DNA from: Galaxea fascicularis
Taxonomy: Eukaryota; Cnidaria; Anthozoa; Scleractinia; Euphylliidae
DNA: 64,000 bases
Direction: 5' to 3'
Assembly: GCA_948470475.1 (NCBI GenBank)
Contig: OX419336.1
Coordinates: 37,873,512-37,937,511 of the forward strand
The first letter of the stretch is position 1; each line of letters opens with the position of its first letter. Made by a program: the position numbers and the translations under genes. The notes beneath the pieces are model-generated. The model was not told the origin of the DNA and made no database searches. It saw nothing but the letters and a program-made list of their open reading frames with translations. Shown here piece after piece: positions 1-11,000 of the stretch.

Positions 1-606
1 CAATCGTGATCTTGATAAACTTCACAGCGTATGATTAAACCTCTGCTTTTCTTAATTCACCGTGTTTTCAATACATTCTCAGGAAGAAAAAATTGACATT
101 TTGGGAAATTTCTATTGGTGTGAATTTCATTTCTTTAACCCAACATGATGAGAAATCCGATTTTTGACCTTGGAAATGGGGGGTCGACTTATACACGAGT
201 AAATACGGTACACTGTACCACAAGAATTTGAAAAAACAAATTTAATAAACCCTCTGTTTATAAGAACACTGAACCTTGTTTCCGTGCAGTGTTGTCAGCT
301 GGGAAACCACCTTTTCATAGGCCAATCAAAGTTGTTGTTTCATTTGAAGAACCAGTCAGTGAACAAGGACAAATTCTGTCCAATTTGATGATATGGAAAT
401 GTATTTCTTGGCTCCTGCAACCAGAGGCCCAACTCTTGCTTTCTATTTTGGTTGTTCAATGGGTCTCTGGAGCCAGTGTAGTTATGGTCATTATGCACTC
501 AATATTTCTCATCTTTAAAAACAACCGATTCCTGCGACATGTACAGCTATGACTGTGTCTCCTGAAGTACATCATAATATTACACCAACTTGGCCTTTAT
601 ATAAGT

Positions 607-740
607 GTTGTAGGTAAAAATTAAATTCAGAAAATAATTTTAAGCTAGGTTGTATAATTAATTAGGGTTAAGATACAGAAGGAATTGATTTTCAACCTAG
701 GTTAAGAATTTTTGACCAGAATTTCATTTTTACCTACAAC
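607..740. mobile_element. Short hairpin MITE (copy 1)
   Basis: The ends form an inverted repeat: GTTGTAGGTAAAAATTAAAT on the left pairs with ATTTCATTTTTACCTACAAC on the right. The inner segment, including TTGATTTTCAACCTAGGTTA, recurs near 42040-42185, so this is a dispersed family. No coding capacity is seen. Confidence 0.6.
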
Positions 741-947
741 GTAAGCATGAGCTGTTATTACACAAGATTGTCCAGGATTATTTTTGGAACTTTTTGCTAC
801 CTAACATTTTGCATAGACATGTAAGCCCCTGAGATATAAAGGGAGGGAAACCAGTAACCTCTGACCCCACTCTCCACCCCCCCCCCCCCTTCCCTACTTA
901 CACCACATTATAATCTATATATAATAACAATAATAATAATAATAATC

Positions 948-1045
948 AGGGAGCAGGGTTGGTGCAGTGGTGAGAGTGCTCACGTTCCACCAATGTGTCC
1001 TGGGTTCAGTTCCCAGACTCGGCATCATAAGTGGGCTGAGATTGA
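948..1045 (+). repeat. tRNA-derived SINE remnant
   Basis: The segment has a pol III A-box-like stretch (TGGTGCAGTGGTGAGAG) followed about 40 bp later by a B-box-like stretch (GGGTTCAGTTCCC). It cannot fold as a functional tRNA. It ends about 35 bp before the acceptor of the first visible V-ATPase exon, so it sits just upstream of that exon's polypyrimidine region. Confidence 0.55.
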
Positions 1046-1078
1046 TTTGATATTATGTTTAAATTACTTTGTTTACAG

Positions 1079-4000
1079 TCAGAGGTCAAATCAGTTGAAC
1101 CAGTCGAGACTAAAAACCCTCAAGGCACAGGACGACCACATTAAGGTAACCGATGGTCACATGTGGGGTAGTATCTTGATTCTCTGAACTGTCTTGGGTA
1201 ATCACAAAACCATGTTTGTCTATTTTATAACTCTTATTGGTGACCAACAGCTAATGTTTTGTGAGTTTATTACTGCTTCATCAGTTTAATGGTTGTGAAA
1301 GATGAGATGTTTTGCATGTAAATAGTTCTCCCAAGTTGTACACTGTACCTGAAAGTGTATTATAGATTGAGAAGAATGTGCATGTTAGTGTCAGGACTTT
1401 AGAGGTACCAGTAGTACAAAGTTTGTTCAGGGGCACAATAACACACAACATGGGATATCTGTTCTGTAGTGGGATCTGTGGTGGGTTATTTTACTTACAA
1501 AGCAATAGGGTTGTCACTGATGTGATGTTCATTGTAAGCATAAAATCCAGTGCAAGTCTCGCGAACCATTGCTTAAGCCCAGTTGAAACAGTCATGATAG
1601 TTGATGATAGTTCCAACTATCATTCACTATCATTGACTATCATGTCTGTGTTAAAACAGTTCATGATAGTTGATGAATCACATGATGAGATCGCGCTGCT
1701 AACTGGTGCCTAGTCTCCTACTGCGTGAAATTGTAAACAAATGTATAGTTCATTCTTCGCTTTTCCAGTTACATCCCAATTATGGTAGTCATCGCAAAAT
1801 ATGTTCCACAAACTTGGACGGCTCATACCCATCCATATGTTTGCATATCAAGCTACCACTCCACTTCTTGTAGCCTGATTTTCTGGATTTTTTCACTTTT
1901 CTCACTTTCTCGCTTTCAGCATCACTGTCATCAGAATTATGGCTTTGTTCCTCTCCAGACGATAGCACCGCGGCAGCCATTTTACCACTTGTCATTTCAG
2001 TTTGAGCCCATTTTTGGTATTACCGCTGGCCGAAAAAACTGTTGTGCACTATCATCCGCTTGTTCAAACAGCAAAAACTATCATCAACTATCATGACAAA
2101 TTTGAACATGTCTAAACTGCACAATAGTTAATGATAGTCGATAGTGCATGATAGTTCGTGTTCAAACACATATGATAGTTAAAACTATCGTCGACTATCT
2201 TCAACTATCATTACCATTTGAACAGGGTTTAGCTGTAAATATACTTGATTGAATGCAGGTACTGACAGTGTACACTAAACAGGAGTGGGAAGTGAGGTGT
2301 AATTTACTCACAATCAATTTGCTAGGTTGAATGAAAGACAAATGGCCAACTGTGTGATAATTATATTTTTCTTTAGGGTATACTGGATGAAGCTGTCCAG
2401 CGGCTTGGCAAGGTGACGGAAGACAAGGCTCGGTATGAACAAGTTCTAATTGGACTGATTACTCAGGTTAGGATGGAAAAAACATTCTATGAAGCAACGT
2501 GGTTTCATGTTGTTACTAGTGTTTTAGTAAAATTATATTGTCTGCATTCTGCTGTAGCACAACAGACTGGCTGTACTGCAGTTGAAGTTCAGTCACTGTA
2601 TAGATCTGCTTGTCCATTATTCCATTATTTATACTGGTCTGATATTCATAATCATGGATGGTGAAGATTCCTAAAAGCTATCAGTTATGATTTATTTTTA
2701 ATAAGTGTGTTTGAAACAGTTTCATTTTCCTTTCAAAGAGTGAACTGTTATGCATAAAATTTATTTGTACAATACAGTATGCTATAGCATTAAATTCCAG
2801 CTTCTTAATTAATTCAATTTAATTTATTTTGTCTCTTCGAAATCCATATTGCGATTATGTAGATATCTTGGTTATCAAGATATTTGATTCAGTTCAGTTA
2901 ATCAAGGTTCATGCACAATAATAACAGTATTTTGACTGTAAACATAATACATTATAAACCAATGTAGAATATTATATTATTACTATTTCTGCAGTGATTA
3001 GGTTTATTTGTTTTCTACAGTTACATTTGTCTGATTTGTAAAATGAGACTTTTATTGGGATATTGGTCAACACTGAAGGCTACAGCAAAGAACAACATGA
3101 CACCCAGGGTTCTCAGTTTATGCTGGCAACCGCTGATTTTAGTCCCCGTAGACAACAAGTTTGCCTGCAACTCTGACTCCAGCCAAAAATTAGAATTGGA
3201 GAAAACTCAATTTTTTTTTTATTTCTTTGCCTATTCTCCTTGCTTTTACTTCAACTCTGTTTGCAAAGGAAACCCTATGCACCTGGAAAATCTGTAGTGT
3301 CTAAACTGAAACTGGTAGTTTATTAGCACAACCCTCTTGTATGTTTTTACAGGGTCTGTTTCAACTTCTTGAATCCTCTGTGTCTATACGATGTCGTCAA
3401 CAAGACCTTGCTATTGTGAAGGTATCAAATTTCCAATTTTACCCACAGTTTTTATTTCAATGTGGATGTAACCTGAACTTGTCAGAATGGTTGGATATGG
3501 AATAGAAAGGTTGAAATAATTCTTGATCCATTTTTGCTACAGAAAGTTAAAGATGCTGCAGTAGAAGACTACAAAAAATCCACAAAGAAAACAACAGAAG
3601 TTACTGTGGATGAACAGACCTTCTTACCATCTGATTGGTAAGACCTCTGGGAATTATTGCAATGATAAAGAAATGGTTGTAATATGAGCTTCCATAAAAA
3701 AATGGCTTAATCCCTAAGACATTAAAACAGAGCATCATTTGATTCACGGCCGAGTCAGAAGAGGAGTGGGTGTATTCTTGATTTGACGTCACAAACTGAT
3801 TTGCATCCATGTTAATATGATGCAAATCAGTTTGTGACGTCAAACCAGGAATAGACCCACTCTCCTTCTGACTTGGTTGTGAATCATAATAATTAATGAT
3901 GCTCTGTTTTAAAGCCTATAAAAAGTCAAGATTTCAAACAGGTGCAAAGATGTAGAGGAGGTAAAGTCTTGGTCTGGGATTTGATCAAAATGAAAACGTT

Positions 4001-6272
4001 CTGGTCTTATATTTTTAATCTAGGATATCATGGTCTCACAGTCTCAGATTTACCATTCTATACCCCTTTTGGGTGTAATCTATGCTCAGAACACTGTTCT
4101 GAATTTTGATCGTTCATGATAATAACTTATTTCAACAATATTGACAGGAAATTAAACTATGTTGCACAATTTTACAGTAAACTGAAAATGAAACTAAGTG
4201 AAATGTTTCTACTACTTCTTAGTTTGCTTGTCTAGGGTTTTTTTCTTCACAGAAAACTATGTAATTAACGCAAAGAGGCAATGGGTCTAAAAGGGGTGTA
4301 AATGAGGATAAAAAATAACAACTTTGAAAGTGTGAAGTGAAAAAACAAGAGGCAAAATCAGTGAAGAGGCAATGAAAAGAGTACTAATTCATCACATGCA
4401 ACACGAGCTTGACACTGCACATTGACATGCTTTCAGAGGTCAAGCTTATCAGTCCTTTTGTCCATTAATAGTGACAAAGAAATTGTCCAGTTATGTTACT
4501 ACTAGTATGTAGGTTTCATGAGCGTGTAATCTTTTTATGCAAAGAGTTATTTCAGGGGTTCTGGGGTGTGTTCTTTGTTATGAATTTCACACAGATATTC
4601 TCAGTTCTCTCTTACCCACAAGCAATAACAACATCTGCACAGCTAACATATGCAACTCTGTTCTTTTATAGTGCTGGTGGTGTTGAACTACTTGCCAAAC
4701 AAGGCAGAATTAAAGTAGTGAATACCTTGGAGAGCAGACTGGAAATGATGAGTAAACAGGTATGTAGACAAGTTGATGGCACTTTCAAGCCAAGAAAAAC
4801 ATGTGTAGTTTACTGTAGTGTAAGTCAATTTGGTTCCAAATTGAATTCAGGTGTTTAAGGTAAACATCAAGTTCATCTTATGAGGTCGCTGTCGCTGCAC
4901 AACAGCATTGGGAAAGGTCTACCTGTTCATCAGGGCTCGGTTGTTCGAAAGCCGATTAACGCTAATCCAAGATTAAAAGTTAATCAAGGAGGTCATTTCT
5001 CTATCCCCAAACATTGTTCAATGCTGATATTCTGCAAAATTTTAGATTAAGGGAAGTCAATCCTGAAAAACAAAAAGCAGCGGAAACGACTTTCATTCAA
5101 AAGTTAAAAACTGCAACCAAAGTTTACGCTAATCCTGGATTAGGTTAATCGGCTTTTGAACAACCGCGCCCTGTATTGCATGTTGTGCTATTTAAGTAAT
5201 TAGACCTAAAGGGAATTCAGTGAATTACAAAATGTACAGCTGCAATAGGTTCTTTGGTTTGAAGTACATCAGAACTACAGTGTATGTGTACACCCCTTGT
5301 CTGTAGCAATTAGCCCACTAGCAGTTTGTTCCTCTCCTGATTCATCAGAGTGCAGTATTTATTGTGAAGGCATCGGTCGACTAGATGACAATCTCTTGTG
5401 AAAGTTTCTTTCCTGAAGGAATTAGCATTTCTAAATCGACTGGGCGGGAGATTCAAGCCACCAACCTTTGCATCACAAGTACAACAGCGTAATCAATTGA
5501 ACTGTAGACCTCCTGAGTTGTCACCATCATTGTCATTCCAATTGCATTATTGTTGGTATTTTAATTAGCTGTTATGGTGAAATTATTATTTTTTTTGTTA
5601 TGAGTTATTATTGTTGTTGTTATCATTATGATTATTAAAATTAATCCTGTCTGACATTTCAGTGATGCTATCATCATAAGCAAGGCAAAGTGACTGTTTC
5701 TGTGTAATTGAATATAAATGCAAACACTACATACTTACATTTTCTTTCTTTTGTGGTCATGTAAATAACTTAGTGCGAATAGAATTTGACTGCATGTTCA
5801 AAGTTGGTGTCAGATCTTGATTATTATCTCATGAATTAAGCATTCAAATTTGTTGCAGTAATTTTTCAGTACTGAAAAGTTGTTAATTAGATTCAGTTTT
5901 GACATTCCGATCATATCGTACATTTGTTTGGCAATGGAGGAATTCAACCAGGGAATTCAAAGAACTGTGTCCAGCAACACGTTGACGTACATGTAAGTCT
6001 CACCAATTGGGTATACAGACCTTAGTGTCCAGTGCTTATCATATCATTGCATTCTTCTCTACATAGTGTAACCAACATAGTCCATATCGCATAGAACGCA
6101 TTCAAATGGATAAACAATGCATTGTTAGCTAATGATTTTCCTGCACAAAGATTGTATTTGTCTTGTGCTATTGGCCAATCTTTGCCGTTGTAATGATAGC
6201 ACCATTGAAACATTGGACAGCTTTAATTTTAATATTTTTACTGAAGTTTATCGGTAAACCTTTAATCGTAAA

Positions 6273-6315
<43 letters not shown>

Positions 6316-6446
6316 AAAATGTTATCAGTAGTAGTAGTAGTAGGAGTAATAGTAACAAACGTTTTTCACCATAACTTTTCCAGATGATGCCAGAAATTAG
6401 ACAGACTTTGTTTGGAGTTAACACACGAAGGGTATTCATGGACTGA
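1079..6446 (+). CDS. ATP6V1E: V-type proton ATPase subunit E, 3' part (six exons)
   Basis: Subunit E is part of the peripheral stalk that links the V1 ATPase head to the membrane V0 sector, and is needed for acidification of lysosomes and endosomes. Exons: 1079-1145, 2377-2466, 3353-3421, 3543-3637, 4672-4759 and 6384-6446. All introns are GT/AG and all phases join without a frameshift. The joined reading gives about 156 residues and carries family landmarks: NQSRLKTLKAQDD, then LIGLITQGLFQLLE, then VSIRCRQQDLAIVK, then VVNTLESRLEMMSKQMMPE, ending FMD before TGA. The animal protein is about 226 residues, so roughly the first 70 are missing at the left edge. An ATTAAA at 6660-6665 is a possible poly(A) signal. 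No break or missing residue is seen in the visible part. Confidence 0.96.
1576..2228. mobile_element. Non-autonomous PIF/Harbinger-type element with TTA target duplication
   Basis: The element is flanked by TTA at 1573-1575 and 2229-2231. Its ends are imperfect inverted repeats (AGCCCAGTTGAAACAG against the complement of TTTGAACAGGGT), and both ends are filled with repeated TGATAGTTGATGATAG-like units. A 3-bp TTA/TAA duplication is typical of PIF/Harbinger elements. It lies in a V-ATPase intron. An internal open frame on the minus strand is listed separately. Confidence 0.7.
1789..1995 (-). CDS. 68-codon open frame inside the Harbinger-type element, function unknown
   Basis: The frame starts with a real ATG (1995-1993) and ends with TGA. 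The peptide has an acidic serine stretch (NSDDSDAESE), a basic stretch (KVRKVKKSRKSGYKKW) and the end SKFVEHILR. The acidic-then-basic composition is unlike random AT-rich translation. It could be a remnant of the second, DNA-binding protein of a Harbinger element or of a captured host exon. I do not recognise a family. It sits between the subterminal repeats of the element, antisense to the V-ATPase gene. Confidence 0.3.
   Translation of the reverse strand: MTSGKMAAAVLSSGEEQSHNSDDSDAESEKVRKVKKSRKSGYKKWSGSLICKHMDGYEPSKFVEHILR
3721..3912. mobile_element. Near-perfect palindromic MITE
   Basis: The left half (from TTAAAACAGAGCATCAT) folds onto the right half (ending ATGATGCTCTGTTTTAA). The centre is a long inverted repeat around GATGCAAATCAG / CTGATTTGCATC, with TTTGACGTCA boxes on both arms. 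It lies in a V-ATPase intron, and no open frame is present. Confidence 0.7.
4931..5173. mobile_element. MITE with ~37-bp inverted ends (CAGGGCTCGGTTGTTCG)
   Basis: The left end reads CAGGGCTCGGTTGTTCGAAA and the complement of the right end reads CAGGGCGCGGTTGTTCAAAA. Both continue into AGCCGATTAAC and AATCC. The interior has no coding potential. The plan (GGGC ends, internal GATTAACGCTAATCC-like palindromes) resembles the element at 20676-20797, which may be a distant relative. Confidence 0.7.
6276..6316. repeat. (ATT)n microsatellite
   Basis: An uninterrupted ATT run in the last V-ATPase intron is followed at once by a short GTA-repeat tract near 6327-6341. It explains poly-asparagine and poly-leucine open frames seen on the opposite strand here. 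Confidence 0.9.
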
Positions 6447-6758
6447 CAGCTTAATATCTCCTTAGTCAGTGTTTTCTTTACTTCTGAATTAATAATATTT
6501 TATTTTTCCATCCATTCTTTTCATTTGTCTATCTTGTGTCAAAGGGTGGTAAAATGCATTTTATTTGAAATCTGGTTTATTACTTTGATCTGGGTCAGAG
6601 CTAGCTGTATGTTTTTGTCTGAAAACAAGAAATGAACTGTATTGAATGATCATTTAACCATTAAACAATTGCAATATCTTGTGTTATGGAAACAAATACA
6701 AAGTTTGTTCCTTTTTTTTGTTTGATGTACAATGTTTTGGGAAAATCTACTGAGGTAA

Positions 6759-7046
6759 TGCACCCATCAATGTTAAGCGACAGGGGGAAGGGGGGTGGAG
6801 GCCGGGCATAGGCAGGGGATCTGCCGGACATCGCTTCATTTTTTCTGTTCAAATGTCCAACCCCAGAGATGTTATCGTTGTTCAAAAGAGTACAACTTCC
6901 CCACTAACGGTTAAAGGAGAACTGAAGGCAAAAATGTCCCGACCCACAGGCCGTAATGATCAAAAGCCCCTGCCACGGGCAGACTTCTTACGTCAAATAC
7001 CCCGCCAATTCCCCCCGCCCCTTGCGGCTTAACACTGATAGGTGCA
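6759..7046. mobile_element. 288-bp Harbinger-type MITE, copy 1, with TAA target duplication
   Basis: TAA at 6756-6758 and 7047-7049 flanks a 288-bp element that begins TGCACCCATCAATGTTAAGC and ends GCTTAACACTGATAGGTGCA. A second copy of exactly the same length lies at 39095-39382, also flanked by TAA. The interior is rich in runs of C and G. There is no transposase, so it would have moved with help from an autonomous PIF/Harbinger relative. Confidence 0.8.
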
Positions 7047-7123
7047 TAAAATGAAACTGGAAAACCTAAATAAAGAAGACTCTTAGATCAGCTACATTCT
7101 GTTTTTGTCTTTTTGTGCGTGTT

Positions 7124-7605
7124 GGGGCCTACACAGACAAGGCAAGTTGTTTTCGATGACTATTTTCAGTCGACAACTTAATTAAATCGGCTACTATTAG
7201 TGCTAAGAAATGCGTTTCCACGCACGAAGAGTTTGGTTGTCGATAACCTGTACGGTTTGAGGGAGTCTTGAAACTTGCTTTTAATGCGCATGTGTACACT
7301 GGGCAGAAAATGGCGGCAAATCGCAGCCACTGGGAACAGCATTGCGGCAAAGGGTGACATTGAACACGTGTCGCTGTGAAATAGACTTCAGTAATCAATG
7401 ACTTACTCACGGACGGGAGAAAGTGAGTTGTCGATAACAAAACTGTCGCGTTTGTCATCAACAACCTTGTTGTCGACGGGATTATTTTCTTTATCATTTG
7501 TAGTTGATAACTTGATTCACACACGAGATGTTTTGTCATCTATAACTTTTTGTTATCGACAACTAAAAAGTTAACGATAACAATTTGCCTCGTCTGTGGA
7601 GGCCC
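7124..7605. mobile_element. MITE with GGGCCT(A/C)CACAGAC ends
   Basis: The left end GGGCCTACACAGACAAGGCA matches the complement of the right end, GGGCCTCCACAGACGAGGCA. Internal GTTGTCGATAAC/GTTATCGACAAC motifs recur as subterminal inverted repeats. It is inserted directly beside the 288-bp element. Exact termini and target duplication are not certain. Confidence 0.65.
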
Positions 7606-8074
7606 TTAAATGTTTTAGGAAGATGCACAGGATCATAACTGAAAACAATACACCCAATACATACAGTTGTGGCAGTAATAAATTTTTATTTTTGAATTAC
7701 TTTAAGGCATCATAATGAAGCCATCATGGACATTCTGTCCTATTTTTATGTGCTTTTGATATTTTCTTAAATTAATAGTTCCCCAGACCCAATAATTTTG
7801 ATTGATATTTACAACTGTAAAATTTCCACCATTTCCTTTGTCAAGATAAAAACTGGATTGCAAGTCTCGGCAATCCACAGAGCAGAGTGGACCTAGTCCT
7901 CCCAAACGTTTCTACTAGTCAAAAAATTCTTAGATAGTTTTCAGAGCAAATTCTCTATTGAAAAATCCAGTTTTACTGGTGAAGTAGCGATTGAGCGATC
8001 CAGTTAGGTTGTCGGTCATTTCATTCCCATGCCCAGTTGAAGTCTGGAGCAGGGCAGTGAGTTCATTATTCTCC

Positions 8075-11000
8075 TCATATTTCGAGCCCCATTATTCTCT
8101 CTGCCACACCCAAGAAGTACACCATCTGAGCTATTCCAAACAGAGGAGCAATTACAATCATCCTCGGTATTGTGCCTTTGTAGAACGCTCCAATTCCTTC
8201 ATTTGTGAAGGTTTTTTGCACACAGTCGACAAAGCCATTGTATGCTGCCTCACCCTGGGCACTCCTTATCACCTGAAGTCTTGTTTTCACCACATCCAGT
8301 GGAGTCACTGCAGCACTTCCTACCATTCCTGAGTATGACAAAAGAGTGCTGTTAGTGGTGTGGATTGGGGGTGGAGGCTTTCTCTTTCCCCTCTCTACAC
8401 CATTTTCTCACAAGTTATTGAATCGTCATGTGGGGTGCATAGTCAAAACGAGCCGTCAGTATTCAAAATCTCTTTTTTCTGTGGATGTGGAGTGTACAAC
8501 AGCGCAACCCTGAAATGGGCCCTGCAATGCTTTGATCTTCCAACCTTCAATACAGACAGCACTGTTAATTGTAAGGGCGTGAAAAAGCAACTAAAGCAAC
8601 AAGAACGGTTGTTCCAGTAAAGCGAATGATACACGATTCAACATTTGTTGAGCAACAAATGTTGCAGCTGCTGTTCATCAAATGTTGAACAGTGTATCAT
8701 GTGATGTTGAACGTTGAAATATGCCGTTCAACATGTTGAAAGTTGTTGAACGTTGTTGAACGAAAATAGAGCTTGGTTCCATTCCGTTCAACAGGTTGCC
8801 GCAACATTTGTTGCTCAACAAATGTTGAACTGTGTATCATTCGCTTTAGGACAACCGAAAAGCGTTAGTTCGAAGGAAGTTTACCAACGCGTAAGGTGGA
8901 ATGGGGAGAAGTTAAAATCTCTATGATGGAAAACCTCAATTATAGGCCTTCTTTTTTCTTTTTGTGAAGCGACTCACCTGCAACGCAGCCAGCAAGCAAA
9001 CTGTGCAAGGGGCCTGGGTTTTCATTATGAGCTCCACTCGGCTGAAACTGAACAACAAACCGAGTATATATCAACTTCACTGCAAACTTCAAAGCTGTAT
9101 TGACTTCTTTCTTCACAATACTACGTCAAACCATCTTCAAGATTCAAACATTACTAATGGTGGGGTCACCTGAAGTAGTGGCCATAGTGCAATAATATGG
9201 AAACGCACTGTTATACAAATATTGTACCGGGCAGATAGGGAGTTTTTTTCTAGCTTAAACGCTTGTTCGGAAAGACAGCACAGGAGTGGCCTCGCGCAGA
9301 ACTAACCTCGAGACGTAGAAAAGCAAACAGTGGAAAGTAAATACAGGAGAAAGGAACGTCCCTAAAAATACAAAATGACAAAATATCTGGTCAGAACAAA
9401 GAAGGTAACTATTTGAGCGCTAGCTAAAGTCCATGCATATTAATCGTTCGACTTAATTTTAGCAAAGTGGCTCTTTTCAGCACTAGGATGGTATCAGTAG
9501 CGGCCCTGCGAAAATCTGTGACTTGGTACTACAAGATAAAGAAACGCCTATCAAACATGCACAAGATGTAAACATAAATTGGTCAAAAATTATCATAATT
9601 ATTTAGTCTTGAAATCACGTGAAAAATTTAAAACTAACATTATGTAAAATGCTGTTTGAGAAAGTTCTTAAAGTTAGAATGTGATGTAGCTTCTCAAATT
9701 ATGGTTTCATTAGAAAGGACCGACTCTGAATATCTGAAGGTGGTTTTTCTTAAGTTTTATTTTTTACCTCCTCACAAGTGAATGTACTGACATGGTTTCA
9801 TTATTGCCTATGGTGTAGAGTACCTTAATAATGTGGCTCCAAGTCCTTTGTATAATCCACTTATGCCTTTGTTTCTCATCAAGTCTTGTGCTATTTTTGC
9901 GGCAGATTTTGGCGTAGTGCCTGATTTGGTACCAAACGTTCTCAGATTTGAACTGGCAGCTGCCCGCACTGCGGTGCCTGTGCTAGGTACCCGCGGACTC
10001 GCTATAGGAAAGATGGGACGAGCTTAAACATTTTGAATCACCTATACGTAAGAAAGAGGTGCCATGTGGAGCAAACTGATTCGTTAACAGAGAGCATTAG
10101 CAACGACGACGGTGAAAGCAAAGAAAAGTGTCATTTTAACTCTTTTATGTACCGCTTTCGCGATTATTCCAATGGCTGTTTGACTTGAAAAATGCTGCCG
10201 AACTATCCAGGAGCTGAATCACTATTAAAATTATTAATCGAAGTAAGGAAAAGAAAGAAATTACCATCATGCGCTCATGTTCTCGGGAAAACCAAAAATT
10301 GAAAGAGACGGGATAGGAATGTCCCAAAATTGCAGGACGATTGTTTCCTCTCATAAACCCCATTGTTTTGTGGCGCTCTCTTTCCGTTGTCACGTTCCCG
10401 TCGATAAATCGTCCTATTTTGATTATTTTCTCCGCAGAAGGCGAGGCGACTGTCGCCTTTGCCAGTAACAATACAAACCATTACTCGTGTAGAAACAATA
10501 TACTAAATTGTGGCATACCCGCATTTTGTGTGCCCGCTACTTGAAGCTGTATTTTCAGCATTTCCATTGGTGTTGTAATTATCACCTGACACATAGATAT
10601 TCTTGTTAATTACATCTGAAAGGCCCTATCGAGTGACGCATTCGCTCAAAACGACCAACACCGTCTTTTAGAAGTCTTATTCACCATACGCATGAAAAGA
10701 CCGTTTAAACACAAGCGGAAGTCTAGACGCTAGACGCAGTATAAACTGGTCTGGCTTTCCTGTGCGACTAATATGAATCCGTCGAAGATCGGGAACGTAT
10801 ACACTGAGAAGGCGAAAACTGATACATATGATTTCTTAGAAGAAAACAAAGACTGTTTCACCTTTAGCAACTTTTCTTGCAATACAGTTCGTCTCATTTT
10901 TATGCTCGAGGCAAAGACGTCTGAATTTGATTTCAGTTGTCTCTGATCAACTGCTGTGAAAATATAAGCTGCATGGTAGCATTACGCTATAGCAGCTTAT

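Larger units (their letters stand above)
1..1078. other. Intron/upstream sequence before the first visible V-ATPase E exon
   Basis: I find no convincing exon here. By position this is probably intronic, because the N-terminal ~70 residues expected of subunit E are absent and should lie left of the window. It holds a hairpin MITE (607-740), a poly-C run near 877-890, an AAT microsatellite near 926-946 and a tRNA-like SINE (948-1045). An 87-codon open frame at 289-552 has no recognisable similarity and I treat it as chance. Confidence 0.6.
6447..8074. other. 3' spacer between V-ATPase E (+) and the glutamate carrier (-)
   Basis: The two genes converge here. The stretch holds the V-ATPase 3' UTR (possible ATTAAA at 6660-6665), two DNA elements (6759-7046 and 7124-7605) and the 3' UTR of the carrier. 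The likely carrier poly(A) signal, AATAAA on the minus strand, is at 7690-7685. No further exon is seen. Confidence 0.6.

Noticed and set aside
6248..6439. Minus-strand frame with poly-leucine and poly-asparagine
   Set aside because: It is a translation of the ATT/GTA microsatellites antisense to the last V-ATPase exon.
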